The notes below the pieces were generated by a model, which did not search any database, was not told where the DNA came from, and worked only from the letters and a program-made list of their open reading frames with translations. The translations under genes were made by a program, and so were the position numbers. Shown in pieces: positions 21,516-32,308 of a stretch of 64,000 nt of DNA (position 1 is the first letter of the stretch; each line of letters opens with the position of its first letter). The DNA comes from Tillandsia leiboldiana (Eukaryota > Streptophyta > Magnoliopsida > Poales > Bromeliaceae): assembly GCA_029204045.2 (NCBI GenBank), contig CM055076.1:21640269-21704268 (forward strand), written 5' to 3'.

Positions 21516-22174
21516 TTAGCATATCTGTAATAAATTTGTTTTTAGCTGAGCCATTTCCTCTCGCATCTCGCGCATTTCTTCTTTGAGCTTTTTTACTTCC
21601 TCTGATTGACTTTCTCTTGATTCATCTATTGTAGGTAAATTTATATGTTTTACGCCATAATATGATCTTAGCGTAAGTCCCAACCCTAAACCTTTCGCAC
21701 GTCCATTATGCTTAGGACCCATGACATCTAGAAAGGCTTCATCCATCAGCTTGTTCGTATCAGATTCGGAACTTTGTGAAAGTGTAATGAACTTTGCACG
21801 CGCATCGTCCTATTAGAGATTTGAAAAAAATATTAATATTTCACAAATTATATGAATGTTAAATATGACTATATGATAGAAAATTATACTCATCAAATTT
21901 TTCTTCGCATCTTCATTCACAAAATCTCCATTCTTTTTCTTATGAGTTTCCTCCCAAAAAGTAAGCCGATCAGGTTATTTACCAAGAACAATTTCCTATA
22001 ATTATAAATAATAATTTCTAAATTATAAAACACATGGCATATTACTTAAAATAAAATAAATTTAAATGTCGAGCTATTACCATTTCCTTTCGCTTCCTTG
22101 CATAACTTTTTCTTCCCGAAGTATGGGCCATCTTCACCATCTTTGCAGAAGTTGAATTAACTTGACAACGTTTC
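21516..22174 (-). pseudogene. CACTA Transposase_24 (Ptta/En/Spm) domain in three exons
   Basis: Read on the minus strand, three blocks are separated by AT-rich introns with fitting GT and AG ends. Exon 22174-22081 encodes AHTSGRKSYARKRKEM. Exon about 21995-21892 encodes DRLTFWEETHKKKNGDFVNE. Exon about 21809-21516 encodes DDARAKFITLSQ, then LMDEAFLDVMGPKHNGRAKG, and ends in a predicted coiled coil of Glu, Lys and Met. These are hallmarks of the second protein of plant CACTA elements, which binds subterminal repeats. A TAA in the middle exon (after EIVLGK) breaks it. No N-terminal part was found upstream. Confidence 0.8.
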
Positions 22175-22993
22175 TACAATAAATAAATATGTTAAAAAAT
22201 GAATAATGCAATATCAATTTGTACTTATGAAGCTAAAAATTAACTTACTAGTAATTCTATAGTAATTCTATATCAATAATTTATTGCATTTAATATAGTG
22301 CAGCATAAAAATAATCAAATCAAGATAATAAAAAAAAGTATAGATTGCCAAGAGACTTACTCTTGAAAGAGTGATTTCCTAATCATTCGTTTAACACGAA
22401 GTTGTAGATCCTTTATCCTTGTAGCAATAACCCAATAAGAGTTTGACTAGGTTTGGACAAAAAATAAATAAATCTATAAGTTCTTATACTTATTCAGCAA
22501 TTAAAAATGAAAAATATAAAAAAAATTTGACTTTTATAGAAAACATAATAATGAAACAAAAAAATAATGATTATAATCATATGCTCGTATTTGGACAAAA
22601 TGAACCTCGAAAATGGGCCTGTTGATAGGATCACGCAACTACTGCAGCAACCTCTTGTGCATCACAACATTGAGTTCCTACTACTTGAGTTTGATCAAAT
22701 TAGGTTCTAGTTCTAGGAAAAGATTATTTCCTGTCACTATAGAATACATGCATTTGTAGAGCAAGAAGATAATTGACACCTAATAAGAAGAGAGTTGACA
22801 CCTGATGTTCGTTGTAATGCACTAATTAAATCTAACTTTGTGAATAATAATTTTCCAACAAAAGTTCCCAAGAATGAAATTACATATTTAGTATTACTAC
22901 TACTTAGAGATCGTAGTTGCTTAACAAAATAATAGTGAGTGAAACTATAATATTATAACTATTTTTTAACTAAGCTTCAAATTTATGCCTCTC

Positions 22994-22998
<5 letters not shown>

Positions 22999-23069
<71 letters not shown>
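22999..23069. repeat. (AT)n microsatellite
   Basis: AT repeat directly before the 101-bp duplication. Confidence 0.95.
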
Positions 23070-23071
<2 letters not shown>

Positions 23072-23272
23072 AGTAGTTCCTAGAAAAGAGCATTCATGGA
23101 GAACATCAAAATCTAACATGAAGTAAGAACTAAATAATATAAAAATAAATTGCATGATGTTATATATAGAAGAGTAGTTCCTAGGAAAAAGCATTTATGG
23201 AGAACATCAAAATCTAACAAGAAGTAAGAACTAAATAATACAAAAATAAATTGCATGATGTTAGCACATGAA
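23070..23272. repeat. tandem duplication, period about 101 bp
   Basis: Units start GAGTAGTTCCTAG at 23070 and 23171 and share the run through AAATTGCATGATGTTA with few differences. Confidence 0.88.
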
Positions 23273-24949
23273 ATGTACAAAAATAAATCACTAGGGTCAC
23301 CTGCCATAGAAATGTTAAGTATATAATTCTACCCCCATCTGCTTCTATTTGCAAGGTACTGATAAGTAACGAAGGTGCGCTTTAAAAATAAAAGAAGTTT
23401 AAGAATATTGGGGACCTAGCGAATCACTAAGTCCGTGACAATTACTTCACATAGTTTTAACATCAAAAGCACATTCAATCAATCTACATATTTCTATTAG
23501 AAATTCAAATAGTTTTATATTCAGTCATTATATCAAAGCAAACAACCAACCTTAAAAATATCATATAAAGTGCACTTTTATATATACCTGTACAATCATC
23601 AAAATCTAATTACCATCTTTTGAAATAGAACAGGACAAGAGGCTATCAAACTTTTGACACATACAAATAGGGGAGAGTAGCTTGAAATCCACACAACACC
23701 ACAAACAAATACCTGTACTTCTAATTAATTACTCTGACAACTATATATATAATATATGTATTTACATAAATAGGTTATCATTTGTTTCCTTTTTACTTAT
23801 CAGCACTTGGCTCTTCTGTTTTTGTAAAAATGTGAAGGACCTTTATCTGAACCATAGCACATTCTTCAAATAGGAAGCTGAACTTCAAAGTTTCCATTTA
23901 CTATATAACCTAACCTTACCGTATTTGTGAAATAGATATATGAACTTAACAAAATTTTATTTTACTTGACTGGATATTCTTTTAATGTAATGAAAAATTC
24001 TGCTATTTGATGGAATATCAGTCAAAAATGTTACAGATACATTAAACTGAGATTGCAGAAACAAAACTTTGAAATTGAAAGTTCTTTTTTAAAAAATTAC
24101 TGTAAGGTTAGACAATAAATAAAACATCTAAAACTTAGGTATCGATTTCAAAATGTGCTATAATTTAGGTGAGGTCTATACATTTTTACCTTTTTTTATT
24201 TGCTCTTTTCCAATCAGTAGTCATTGGCTGGGTCATGCAGTGTGGTGGACAAAGAAAAAAACAACATAAAATAATAATCTTAGCAAACGGTTTCTCTTTA
24301 AAGTATCTAGATGCCTAATTTTAAGCTTTTCTGACATACATGGATCAAGTTGCTTGATCTAAGTAGTAACCTGCTTTTTATCACTTGCAAGGTAATGCTA
24401 TTTAGGTATTCTTTAATGTTTTGATAAATTATATTCCCAAGACATTAATTAAGTTTGGTCCTCTTTAGACTTTATAATATGAACAAAAATAACCACCCAG
24501 ATTTTATCTGTAACTTCTGTTTCTCAACTTATTACAAAATGTCATTCTTTTCAAGTCTGCATGCCAAGCTCCAACAAGAAAGATAAGTATGAAGTTGATA
24601 ATGCCTGACAGATTAAAAAGGAAAAAAATTTTGAATAGTAAAAGAACTAATCAAGAAGAAGATAAAAATCTAAATAATTATAGTATAGATCATAAAAAAA
24701 TATAAAAAATAGTATGGAACAAAACGTTATATAAAATTAAATAAATTCAATTCTAGTGGCCGGATTTTGATAAGATATTCGGCCAAAATCCGGCCGCAGG
24801 GGAGGGAAGCAAACAGAAGAGAAGGTCGGTGGATAGTGAGAAGAGTGTGGAAAAAAAAAAAAATCTATCAAAATCAATCTTTGATGGAAGCTTTGGTGGC
24901 TCTCTTTACTTTATTTAAATTTTTGGCTCTTTTTTCTACCTTAAATTAA

Positions 24950-24960
24950 CGAAAGAGAGA

Positions 24961-24991
<31 letters not shown>

Positions 24992-25250
24992 GAACCTGTT
25001 AGAGAAGAGGGATTTATGGGAAGGGAAGGAGGAGAGGGGAGGGAAGATGCCGCGGGCGGGGGGGGGGGGGGGGGGGGGGGGGGCGATGTCGCAGGCCGCG
25101 GGAGGCGCGCAATGCCACGGTCGGTGGGGGCGATGGTGCAGGCTGCGGCCGGTGGGGGCGATGGTGCAGGCCGCGGGCTGTGGGAGGGGCGCGGCAATGC
25201 CGCGGCCGCCGGCTGGGAGGGGAGGTGCCAGCGATGCTGCTTCTAGCTAG
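24950..25250 (-). other. GC-rich and (GA)n region near the 5' end of the CACTA element
   Basis: A (GA)n run (about 24953-24990), a 26-base G run (25058-25083) and CG-rich sequence. Relative to the minus-strand coding remnant this is the 5' region, so promoter or leader is a reasonable guess. Frames here are low in complexity (Pro, Ser, Ala) and are not taken as genes. Confidence 0.45.
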
Positions 25251-25464
25251 AAGAGGAAGCGTCGGATAGAGATGGGAAGAAGCTTAGAGGAACACGATTT
25301 TTTAGATGGAAGGGTTTTTTTTTTTTTTTTTTTTTTTTTGGAAATAGGGTTTTTTACTTTTGGGGGGATTTTTTTATTTTTTTTTTATTTTGAGGGAAAT
25401 AGAAAAAAATTACCTTTTAGGAAAAAATTATTTAAAAAAAAATTATAAATTTTTTTCTTCATTG

Positions 25465-25579
25465 ATGTAGAGGCGGGTCTTTAAAATCGCCTCAAAACCG
25501 CATCTACGATTATATAGTAGAAGTGGTTGAAAGAACCGCCTCTTTACAACCGCCCCTATGGTCGTTTTTTCCTGTAGTG
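25465..25579. repeat. right subterminal repeats of the CACTA element
   Basis: Several diverged GTAGAGGCGGTT-like motifs in both orientations before the TAGTG end. Confidence 0.8.
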
Positions 25580-25582
25580 CAT

Positions 25583-25846
25583 ACAATAATTAGTGGATAG
25601 TAAAAGATCAGTAGGTAAGACATGTATATCAATCATATAACTGTAAACAAGGCTAAGCAGATATATGGGTACAGTGATACAGGCTAAACATGCTGATATA
25701 AGATCTAATCATGATACTAAGCATGTAAGAGTACATGTGCTAAAGCATAGAAAACAGATATATAATGATATGCCAATGTACCCAGCGTGGCACTACAGTT
25801 CCTGGGGGCAGGGACTTGCTGCCTCGGGCGAGTTCTGGAGAGAAGC
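25583..25846 (-). repeat. right part of the gypsy-type LTR split by the CACTA element
   Basis: Directly follows the CACTA target duplication, so it continues the sequence broken at 20429. Its reverse complement has the look of an LTR interior. Where it meets gag sequence of element D is not clear, because the solo LTR at 25847 sits near that point. Confidence 0.4.
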
Positions 25847-26036
25847 TGTGACACCCCCGGAATTTGGATTAGTCCTATATATAAATGATATAATAGGACT
25901 AAATCTCTTAACCCGGCTATAGCATTTTGGATGGTAGCAAGATCCAAGAGGTTATGAGAGTTAAGCGTGCTAGTTAAGCGTGCTAGAGCTAGAGTAGTTC
26001 TAGGATGGGTGACCCCCTGGGAAGTGGGGCGTCACA
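25847..26036 (+). mobile_element. solo LTR of a Cassandra-like TRIM, 190 bp, with 5S rRNA-like core
   Basis: The unit starts TGTGACACCCCCGG and ends GGGGCGTCACA, so TGTGAC and GTCACA are inverted copies. The 5-bp target duplication GAAGC is exact on both sides (25842-25846 and 26037-26041). Positions 25957-26025 match the internal promoter half of plant 5S rRNA. TRIM elements called Cassandra are known for 5S-derived sequence in their LTRs, which fits. Only one LTR is present, so the rest was lost by LTR-LTR recombination, or the element is very reduced. Confidence 0.85.
25957..26025 (+). other. 5S rRNA-like segment (Pol III internal promoter boxes)
   Basis: It contains AGTTAAGCGTGCT, matching box A of plant 5S, then AGAGTAGTTCTAGGATGGGT (intermediate element) and GGATGGGTGACCCCCTGGGA (box C). 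The box A block occurs twice in tandem (25960-25985). It is not a 5S gene: the first part of the 120-nt RNA and the 3' end are missing. Confidence 0.82.
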
Positions 26037-28162
26037 GAAGCGCCCGGCGCCAGATGATGGAGGACAGATCAGCAGGCAGAGGCCTTCCCGATTCCTATCC
26101 CAAGGCCGGGGATTTCTGAGGCGCCAGAGGTCGGGTGGACCCCCGATGGCAGCATCAGCATTAGTATCAGCAGCGGCGGTAGCATGGATGTGTTATCTGC
26201 GGAGGGCCACATTCGTCGCCCCAGTGGGAGCTAAGGCAGGGGTCGTGCTCCCTATTTGGATAGTCTAGATATTTTTAGGCAGACCGGACTTTGACGTCGA
26301 GGCAGACTGAGCGACGACCACCTGCATCGAGCGGATGAGTCTGTGTCGCCCGGTTGGAGGGCGCTACGGCGGTGGACTGTGTTGTCACAAATATGATTTT
26401 CTTTACAACAATCTAAGTTAGAGCATTTTGCATTCCTGTATGGACTAGAGGTAGAGTCGTTACCACGTGCACTAGAGGTACAGGTTCCTGTTGGTGTTGT
26501 GCACGTAGAGGAGGCTTGTGGATCATGTCCAGTGCAGTTGAGGCCGCGAGTTATGCCGGCAGACTTATTGATATTTGTGTCAGTTTTGTGTTTTGACCCA
26601 GTGGTTGAGATTGGTTGGCACGGTACCACGTGATGTTTGACGGCGGAGAGAGAGGACTATGACCTTTTGTGAGACTGACAAGAGGAGGTTGTTTGTAGAG
26701 ATTGTTAGAGCACACAGTTTACAGCGATAGTGTGAGAGGAGCCTACGACGGCACTGGGACTCAAGGGTATCCCTATTGCCCGTGAGTTTTCGGGTGTGAT
26801 TCCACCTGAGCTGACTAGGATGCTGCCGGACAGGGAGATTGAGTTTGTGATTGACGTGGTTTCAGGAACCAACCTCGACGGCACCTCATTGGATGGCACC
26901 AGTAAAGCTGAGAGAGCTGATAGCGCAGTTGCAGGATCTGGCAGATCAAGGGATTTGTTTGACCCAGTGCCTCGCCTAAGGGAGCGCCATCATTACTGCG
27001 GAGGGAATGATGGATCACAGAGGCTTTATGTGGATCTGCAGTCTGGTTACCACTAGCTAAGGGTGAGGGCCGAGGACTTTGCCAAGATGGCGTTTAGGAC
27101 ACGATATGGGCATTATGAGCTCACAATGAGGCCAATTGGATTGACTAATGCCCTACCGCCTTTATGATTTGATAAATCGTGTGTTCCAGCTGTACTTGGA
27201 CAGATTGGTAGTTTTCTTCATAGATATTTTGATTTACTCCCTGATTGACTCGGAGCATGAGGAGCACTTGTGGATAGTGCTACAGTGTCTGTGAGGAAAC
27301 AAGTTGTATGACAAGTTGTTGACGTGCGAGTTTTAGCTTCGGGAGCTTACCTTCTTGGGCCACTTTATTCCAGCCGTAGGAGCAGAAGTAGACCCGGCCA
27401 AAAATGGATGCTATTCGAGATTGGTCAAGACCGATGTTTATTGTTGAGGTGAGGAGCTTCTTGGGCTTAGCAAGTTATTACCGTCGGTTTGTGGAGGGCT
27501 TTGCGAAGCTCTCTACTCTCCTTACTCGACTGACTAGGAAGGGGATCAAATTCACTTGGACTGAGCAGTGCCAGCAGAGCTTTGAGGAGCTGAAGATGAG
27601 ACGGATATCAACGCCGATCTTAGCCTTGCCAGTGATGGGTGACGGGTTTGTGATCTAAGCGACGCCTCGCACAGCGGTTTGGGTTGTGTACTTATGCAGT
27701 ATGGTAGGGTAATTGCTTATGCTTCGCGACAGCTAAAGGATTACGAGAATATTTACCCTACGCATGATTTGGAGCTTGCAGCCGTTATTTTTTTTTTTTG
27801 CTTTGAAGCTGTGGCGACATTACCTATATGGTGAGCATTGCGAGATATTTACCGATCACAAAAGCTTGAAGTATATGTTCACTAAGAAGGAGCTGAATCT
27901 GAGGCAACGCCGGTGGTTAGAGTTACTGAAGGACTATGATGTGAGTATTATGTATCATCCCGGCAAGGCCAATGTCGTGGCAGATGCTTTGAGCAGGAGG
28001 ACAGTGCAGAGTCTGAGTTTGTTGATCCCACAGCAGGCACCCCTGGTTGAGCAGATGAGGCGATGGTAGATCGAGGTTGTATCCCCTGGGGTCTTTGCTA
28101 GACTTATGTCTATGGTCGTGCAACCTACTCTGTTGGACAGGATTAGAGAGGGACAGAGTGAG
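26037..28162 (+). pseudogene. element D, left part: decayed gypsy gag-protease-RT-RNase H
   Basis: Shredded but recognisable when compared with elements B and C in this window. It opens in gag (KRPAPDDG); a degraded protease region follows (about 26330-26640), then IPPELTRMLPDREIEFVID (about 26800), the RT fragments GYH and FGLTN-like text around 27050-27160, and a clean stretch IRDWSRP ... FVEGFAKLST (27404-27655). RNase H is HYLYGEHCEIFTDHKSLKYM (27764-28069) up to VVADALSRR. Many frameshifts and stops. It ends abruptly at 28162, where element B is inserted, and continues at 39226. Confidence 0.88.
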
Positions 28163-29559
28163 TGTCACGCCCCGGAACCCGGGCTCGCCAACAGATCCGC
28201 CGTGCACACGGGATTTCCCGAGTACACGAAGCGCTGGTAACCTGCTCCGATATAATATGAACAATAAAAGAGCATAATACAGAGCTGAAGTAGAAGAACC
28301 ACATAGTATCTCAGACTGGGACTACAAATAAGGCTGTAATAAGTACAATAATCTCCCAGCTCACCAAAATAGTACAACCAGCTGGCCAGTGCCAGACTCA
28401 AAGAAAGAAGAAATACCACAGTCTGAGTAAAGAGTACAACATCTGTCTAAAATCCACTCTCGGTCTCACAGGAGATCTATCTACTCAGCGATCCCCTTAC
28501 CTTTATCAGCCGCTGATAGCCTAGCAGCTCCCGCAGACGACTCTGCAAAATAAAGAAGAAGAAAGAGAAAAACAGTAATGGGGGTGAGAACTACCAGATA
28601 AACCAGTAGCCTCCCCTAGTGGGCAAAACCTCAACTCTGATGCACCCACTAGGATTACTAGAGGCCCGAAAGGAAAAAGTGGTAAAGCTGTAAGCAGAAC
28701 TGCTGAATAAAGGGGAAACCACCACTAGCATGCCTCTAAATGCAGTGCCAAAAGGAATGACTGTATGTATGCATCAGTATCTAACATGCCTGCCTGAATA
28801 AACCCAATCTTATGCCACCAGTAAAACTGGTACTGCCTGCTGTGCCTTGCCTGCCAAATCGGGTATGCTGGCCAATGCATAACACCGATAGGGAATGAGA
28901 GTCTCAAGGACTCAAGCCTGCCTGTAACACACTCCGGAGTGGCACTCGAGGGGAGCGACCCACACGAGTAAAGGTACCTCAGTAATAAGTATCATAAGTG
29001 CCGTAAACAGCAGGACTGGATCATGACTATGATCAAAGTGGGAAAAGCCATCCACTAAGAAACCCTGATCTGATGCCATAGTACTCAATAAGTGGGAAAA
29101 ACCATCCACTAGAGAAAAGCCCGATCCCCTGCTGATGCCCAAAAATAGACCAGACTCAACCCCATTCTGATGCAAGGATAAACATCCGGTCGACCGCCTA
29201 CTGTCCGCGGTCACCGCAACACCCCGCAAGTTTATAATCTAACATAACCTTGGCTATACTATCCCAAACCCCTGCTCATACTCGAGCGACAAGCAACTGA
29301 AAGCAAAAGAGAGCAATAAAACATGTCAAGTCTTAATATGATAGTGTAGCAATAAATAGTGGCCCTACCTGATGTCCGGGCATGCATGCAACTGTCTTCA
29401 TTTTAAAAGTTGTAAAATAGTGTCAAAGATTTAAAAAGATTGATTTACTGAATAAAAGTCATTTGCATGCGAGATTATAGCCTTTGTCTCAATCACAGTG
29501 TCCCAATATAAGTCATCATATCATCTGTGGGGTTATCTTAAATTTTAGAAGAGTTCGTC

Positions 29560-29700
29560 CCAGCGGTTCTCGTCAATTGTCACATTAGTTCGTCCCAATA
29601 GTTCTCATCAATTGTCCTGTTAGTTGTCCTGTTAGTTTGTCCTGTTAGTTTGTCCCAATGGTTCTTATCAATTATCATATTAGTTTGTCCCAGTGGTTCT
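29560..29700. repeat. minisatellite of TTAGTTTGTCC-like units in the B LTR
   Basis: Units of 12-13 bp containing GTCCTGTTAGTT. The copy at about 37605-37745 and the one at about 54725-54865 carry extra units, so the array length varies between LTRs. Confidence 0.8.
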
Positions 29701-30464
29701 CATCAATTGTCATATTAAATTTTAGGGGAGTTCCAGTAATCCCAGTGAGCTTGTCAAAAATGAGGTAAGCAACGACCGCCCACCTTGAACAGCTCAGATC
29801 ACACCCAGATAGTCTCCTGGCTGTCCACAGTCCCCTAAAACTGCTGTCTGCCAAAAACGATGCCCTACAGCAACACACATTGCACAGGGTGTAACTATAG
29901 TATTCATAAAAATACATCTTTTGCTGTTTTTCAAATGGCACGAAAAGAGAGGAGTTTTTCACCTCTTTATAGTGCTCATAAAAATCCAGAAAAATTACGG
30001 TTGCGTTCCTCGCGAAGAGTAGATCAAAATCGACTCTTTAAACGTCTCGATCTGATGCTCCTACGCCAAGATAAAAATCGGAGAAGTTGACGCTGTCCAG
30101 AAATTTCCACAGCAAAAAGGGGGGTCAAAGAGACCTCGGGAAACGTGCCAAAAGTACGAAATGGAGCAAAGTGATCAACACGGAAATCGAAGCCTTACCT
30201 CTTAGGAACGCGCTGTCGCGAAAATCGTCCAAAAATTCCTCCTGGTTAGCACTCAGGGAATTTCCGACGGAACTGCGACGGGAAATGGGCCGAAAAAGAG
30301 AACCGTCGCAGTGCGCCGCGTCGCAGATAACTCACTAACTGTAACTCCAAAAATTCTAAAATCTGGAGGAGAGAGAGAGGAATATTTTTCGTAGAGAGCT
30401 CAACCTCAGATTCTCTCTCTAAGGGCTCGAAAACCGAGGTGCAAAGAGAGGGGGTGGGGGACCT

Positions 30465-30473
30465 CTTATATAG
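30465..30473 (-). promoter_or_regulatory. TATA box of the B LTR promoter
   Basis: CTATATAAG on the minus strand, matched at 38525-38533 and 55668-55676. It points in the direction of the B coding frames. Confidence 0.7.
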
Positions 30474-30548
30474 TGGGCCAAAGGGAATATTCCCACACGG
30501 GATCCGGATCCGAACAGGAAACACCGAAATGGGCCAACCAGAAAGCGC

Positions 30549-30734
30549 CACGTGTCCACAAAACAGCAAACAGCCTGTGCAGGCCCAATGAAAAATCGCC
30601 ACGTGGCCACGTGGTGCACATGGCCGGTCCGCGCTCCGGGTCTTCCGGATCCTGTCAGCCAATGGGAGCTTGCCACGTGTCACCATCCCACGTGCCTTCT
30701 GGAAGCCGGCCCACCAATGGGGAAGCGCCACGTG
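30549..30734 (-). promoter_or_regulatory. cluster of six CACGTG G-boxes upstream of the B TATA box
   Basis: CACGTG occurs at 30549, 30600, 30608, 30674, 30689 and 30729, all within about 260 bp upstream of TATA in the direction of transcription. Most read CCACGTG or GCCACGTG(G/T)C, the form bound by plant bZIP and bHLH factors, including ABA-response factors. Confidence 0.75.
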
Positions 30735-31216
30735 GCAAGGAAGGTCTTCGGTGCTCCCGGTGCACGCCAGGCCGTGGACCGCGCACCAGCGCCCCCTGCC
30801 CGCGCCTGCCCGCGCTGCCCGCGCCGCGCGCCGCCGCCCTCTGCCACTGTGCCGCCGCTGCGCCGCTGCCCGCCGCCGTGCGCCGCCGCCCGCCGCCGCT
30901 CGCCGTTCGCCGGAACAGTAATTCCGGCGGCCGAAGTTACTGTTCCGGCGTGAACAGTACCGAGGTGTCGAAAAAATAAAGTAAATATACCGTTTCGATC
31001 GTTTTCGCGTGCTGAGTCCAAATACGACGTCCATTTTGCCAAATTCTCATCCAAAATTTTGCCGAAAGCTCCCGGAAAATTCCATTTGCTCCGATTTTCG
31101 CGCAGAGTCTATATTAAATGTCCAATTTCGATTCTACAAGCTCTGTTTCACCGAATAAGCTCCCCGCAGTCACTGTTTAACGTTGCACAGTTCCTGCGGG
31201 AGTCTGGATCATCACA

Positions 31217-31228
31217 TCCTCCCCCACT
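31217..31228 (-). promoter_or_regulatory. polypurine tract of element B
   Basis: AGTGGGGGAGGA on the minus strand, directly before the 3' LTR. The same motif precedes the 3' LTR of element D. Confidence 0.88.
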
Positions 31229-31268
31229 AAAAGAGTTTCGTCCTCGAAATGAGACTAAACAATAATCC

Positions 31269-32208
31269 TCAGTCCGATGTCTCAAATAAGTAGGGGTGGG
31301 CATCCCTCATCTCCGACTCGAGCTCCCATGTAGCCTCGCGCTCGTCATGATTGCTCCATTGGATCTTCACATAGGGGATGGCTCGACTGCGCAATTCTTT
31401 CACTTCTCGATCCAGAATTCGCAGTGGGCGTTCTTCATACCTCAAATCCTCGCTGATCTCAAGCGGTGTGAAGTCGATGACGTGCGATGGGTCGAAGATA
31501 TACTTTCTCAAAGTAGAAACATGAAATACATCATGGACACCAGCAAGCCTTGGGGGAAGTGCGAGTCGGTAGGCAACTGGCCCGATACGCCCCAATACCT
31601 CAAAGGGTCCAATATATCGGGGGCTAAGTTTTCCACGAATGCCGAATCTCCTGATTCCTTTGGACGGCGAGACTTTCAGGAATACATGATCTCCAACTTG
31701 AAATTCTAGGTCTCGTCGCCGAACATCGGCATAACTCCTTTGTCGGCTTTGGGCGGTTTGAAGATGCTTTCGAATCACTCGGACCTTCTCCTCTGCCTCT
31801 ATCAATACATCTGGTCCCAAGGTCCGCCTCTCGCCCATGTCACTCCAATAAAGCGGTGATCGACACTTGCGTCCATACAACGCTTCAAACGGAGCCATCT
31901 GAATGCTCGCTTGAAAGCTATTGTTGTACGCGAATTCAGCCAAAGATAAATGCCGAATCCACCCTCCGCCGAAATCCAGGACGCAAGCCCTCAACATGTC
32001 CTCCAGGATTTGTATAGTCCGCTCTGACTGCCCATCAGTCTGCGGATGAAAAGCCGTATTGAACCTGAGTTGAGTCCCCAAGGTTGTCTGCAAACTCATC
32101 CAGAAACGCGAAACAAACCTCGGGTCTCTATCTGATACAATGGAGGCTGGTACTCCATGTAATCTAACTATCTCATCTAGATATAGCTGGGCTAGTCGCT
32201 CAGTGGCC
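31269..32208 (-). pseudogene. element B integrase core and chromodomain-like tail
   Basis: The frame opens at the N gap (ATERLAQLYLDEIVRLHG) and runs to the stop at 31269. It contains the second Asp (SIVSDRD) and the Glu (HPQTDGQSE) of the D-D-E triad, the GPFEVLGRIGPVAYRLALP region, and a tail ending IQWSNHDEREATWELE, typical of Tekay/Del chromodomain-type C-termini. The zinc finger and first Asp lie in or beyond the gap, so the protein's start cannot be judged. Confidence 0.88.
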
Positions 32209-32308
32209 NNNNNNNNNNNNNNNNNNNNNNNNNNNNNNNNNNNNNNNNNNNNNNNNNNNNNNNNNNNNNNNNNNNNNNNNNNNNNNNNNNNNNNNNNNNN
32301 NNNNNNNN
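32209..32308. other. assembly gap of 100 N
   Basis: Exactly 100 N, a conventional gap of unknown size, in the integrase zinc-finger region of element B. Confidence 0.99.

Larger units (their letters stand above)
22175..24945 (-). other. CACTA interior without recognisable coding
   Basis: About 2.8 kb of AT-rich sequence inside the CACTA element. Apart from an AT microsatellite and a 101-bp tandem duplication nothing was identified. A transposase gene would be expected here in an autonomous copy; its absence suggests deletion or strong decay. Confidence 0.6.
20430..25579 (-). mobile_element. CACTA (En/Spm) element, 5150 bp, defective
   Basis: The left end is CACTACACCAAAATG. The right end on the minus strand reads CACTACAGGAAAAAACG. 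Both sides carry the target duplication CAT (20427-20429 and 25580-25582). Subterminal regions are packed with copies of a motif like GTAGAGGCGGTTTAAACCGC, many palindromic, which in CACTA elements are transposase-binding sites. Coding remains are on the minus strand at 21516-22174. No TNP2-type transposase core was recognised, so the copy depends on others or is dead. It interrupts the LTR listed at 20020-20429 and 25583-25846. Confidence 0.92.
28163..31216 (-). repeat. LTR of element B (3' LTR, left on the map)
   Basis: 3054 bp, near-identical to 36186-39225. It includes a short tandem block of TTAGTTTGTCCTG-like units at about 29560-29690, a TATA box on the minus strand and six G-boxes. 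Open frames inside it match no protein and are not reported as genes. Confidence 0.95.

Noticed and set aside
24950..25250. A Pro-rich host gene in the GC-rich part of the large CACTA element
   Set aside because: The frame is low-complexity, includes a translated GA repeat and G run, and has no recognisable domain.
25951..26030. A real 5S rRNA gene
   Set aside because: Only the second half of a 5S-like sequence is present, box A is doubled, and it sits inside an LTR with exact target duplications.
30246..31054. Open frames in the CG-rich part of the B LTR (also at 38306-39051 and 55434-56244)
   Set aside because: Same cause: biased composition inside an LTR, no recognisable domain, frames altered by indels between LTR copies.
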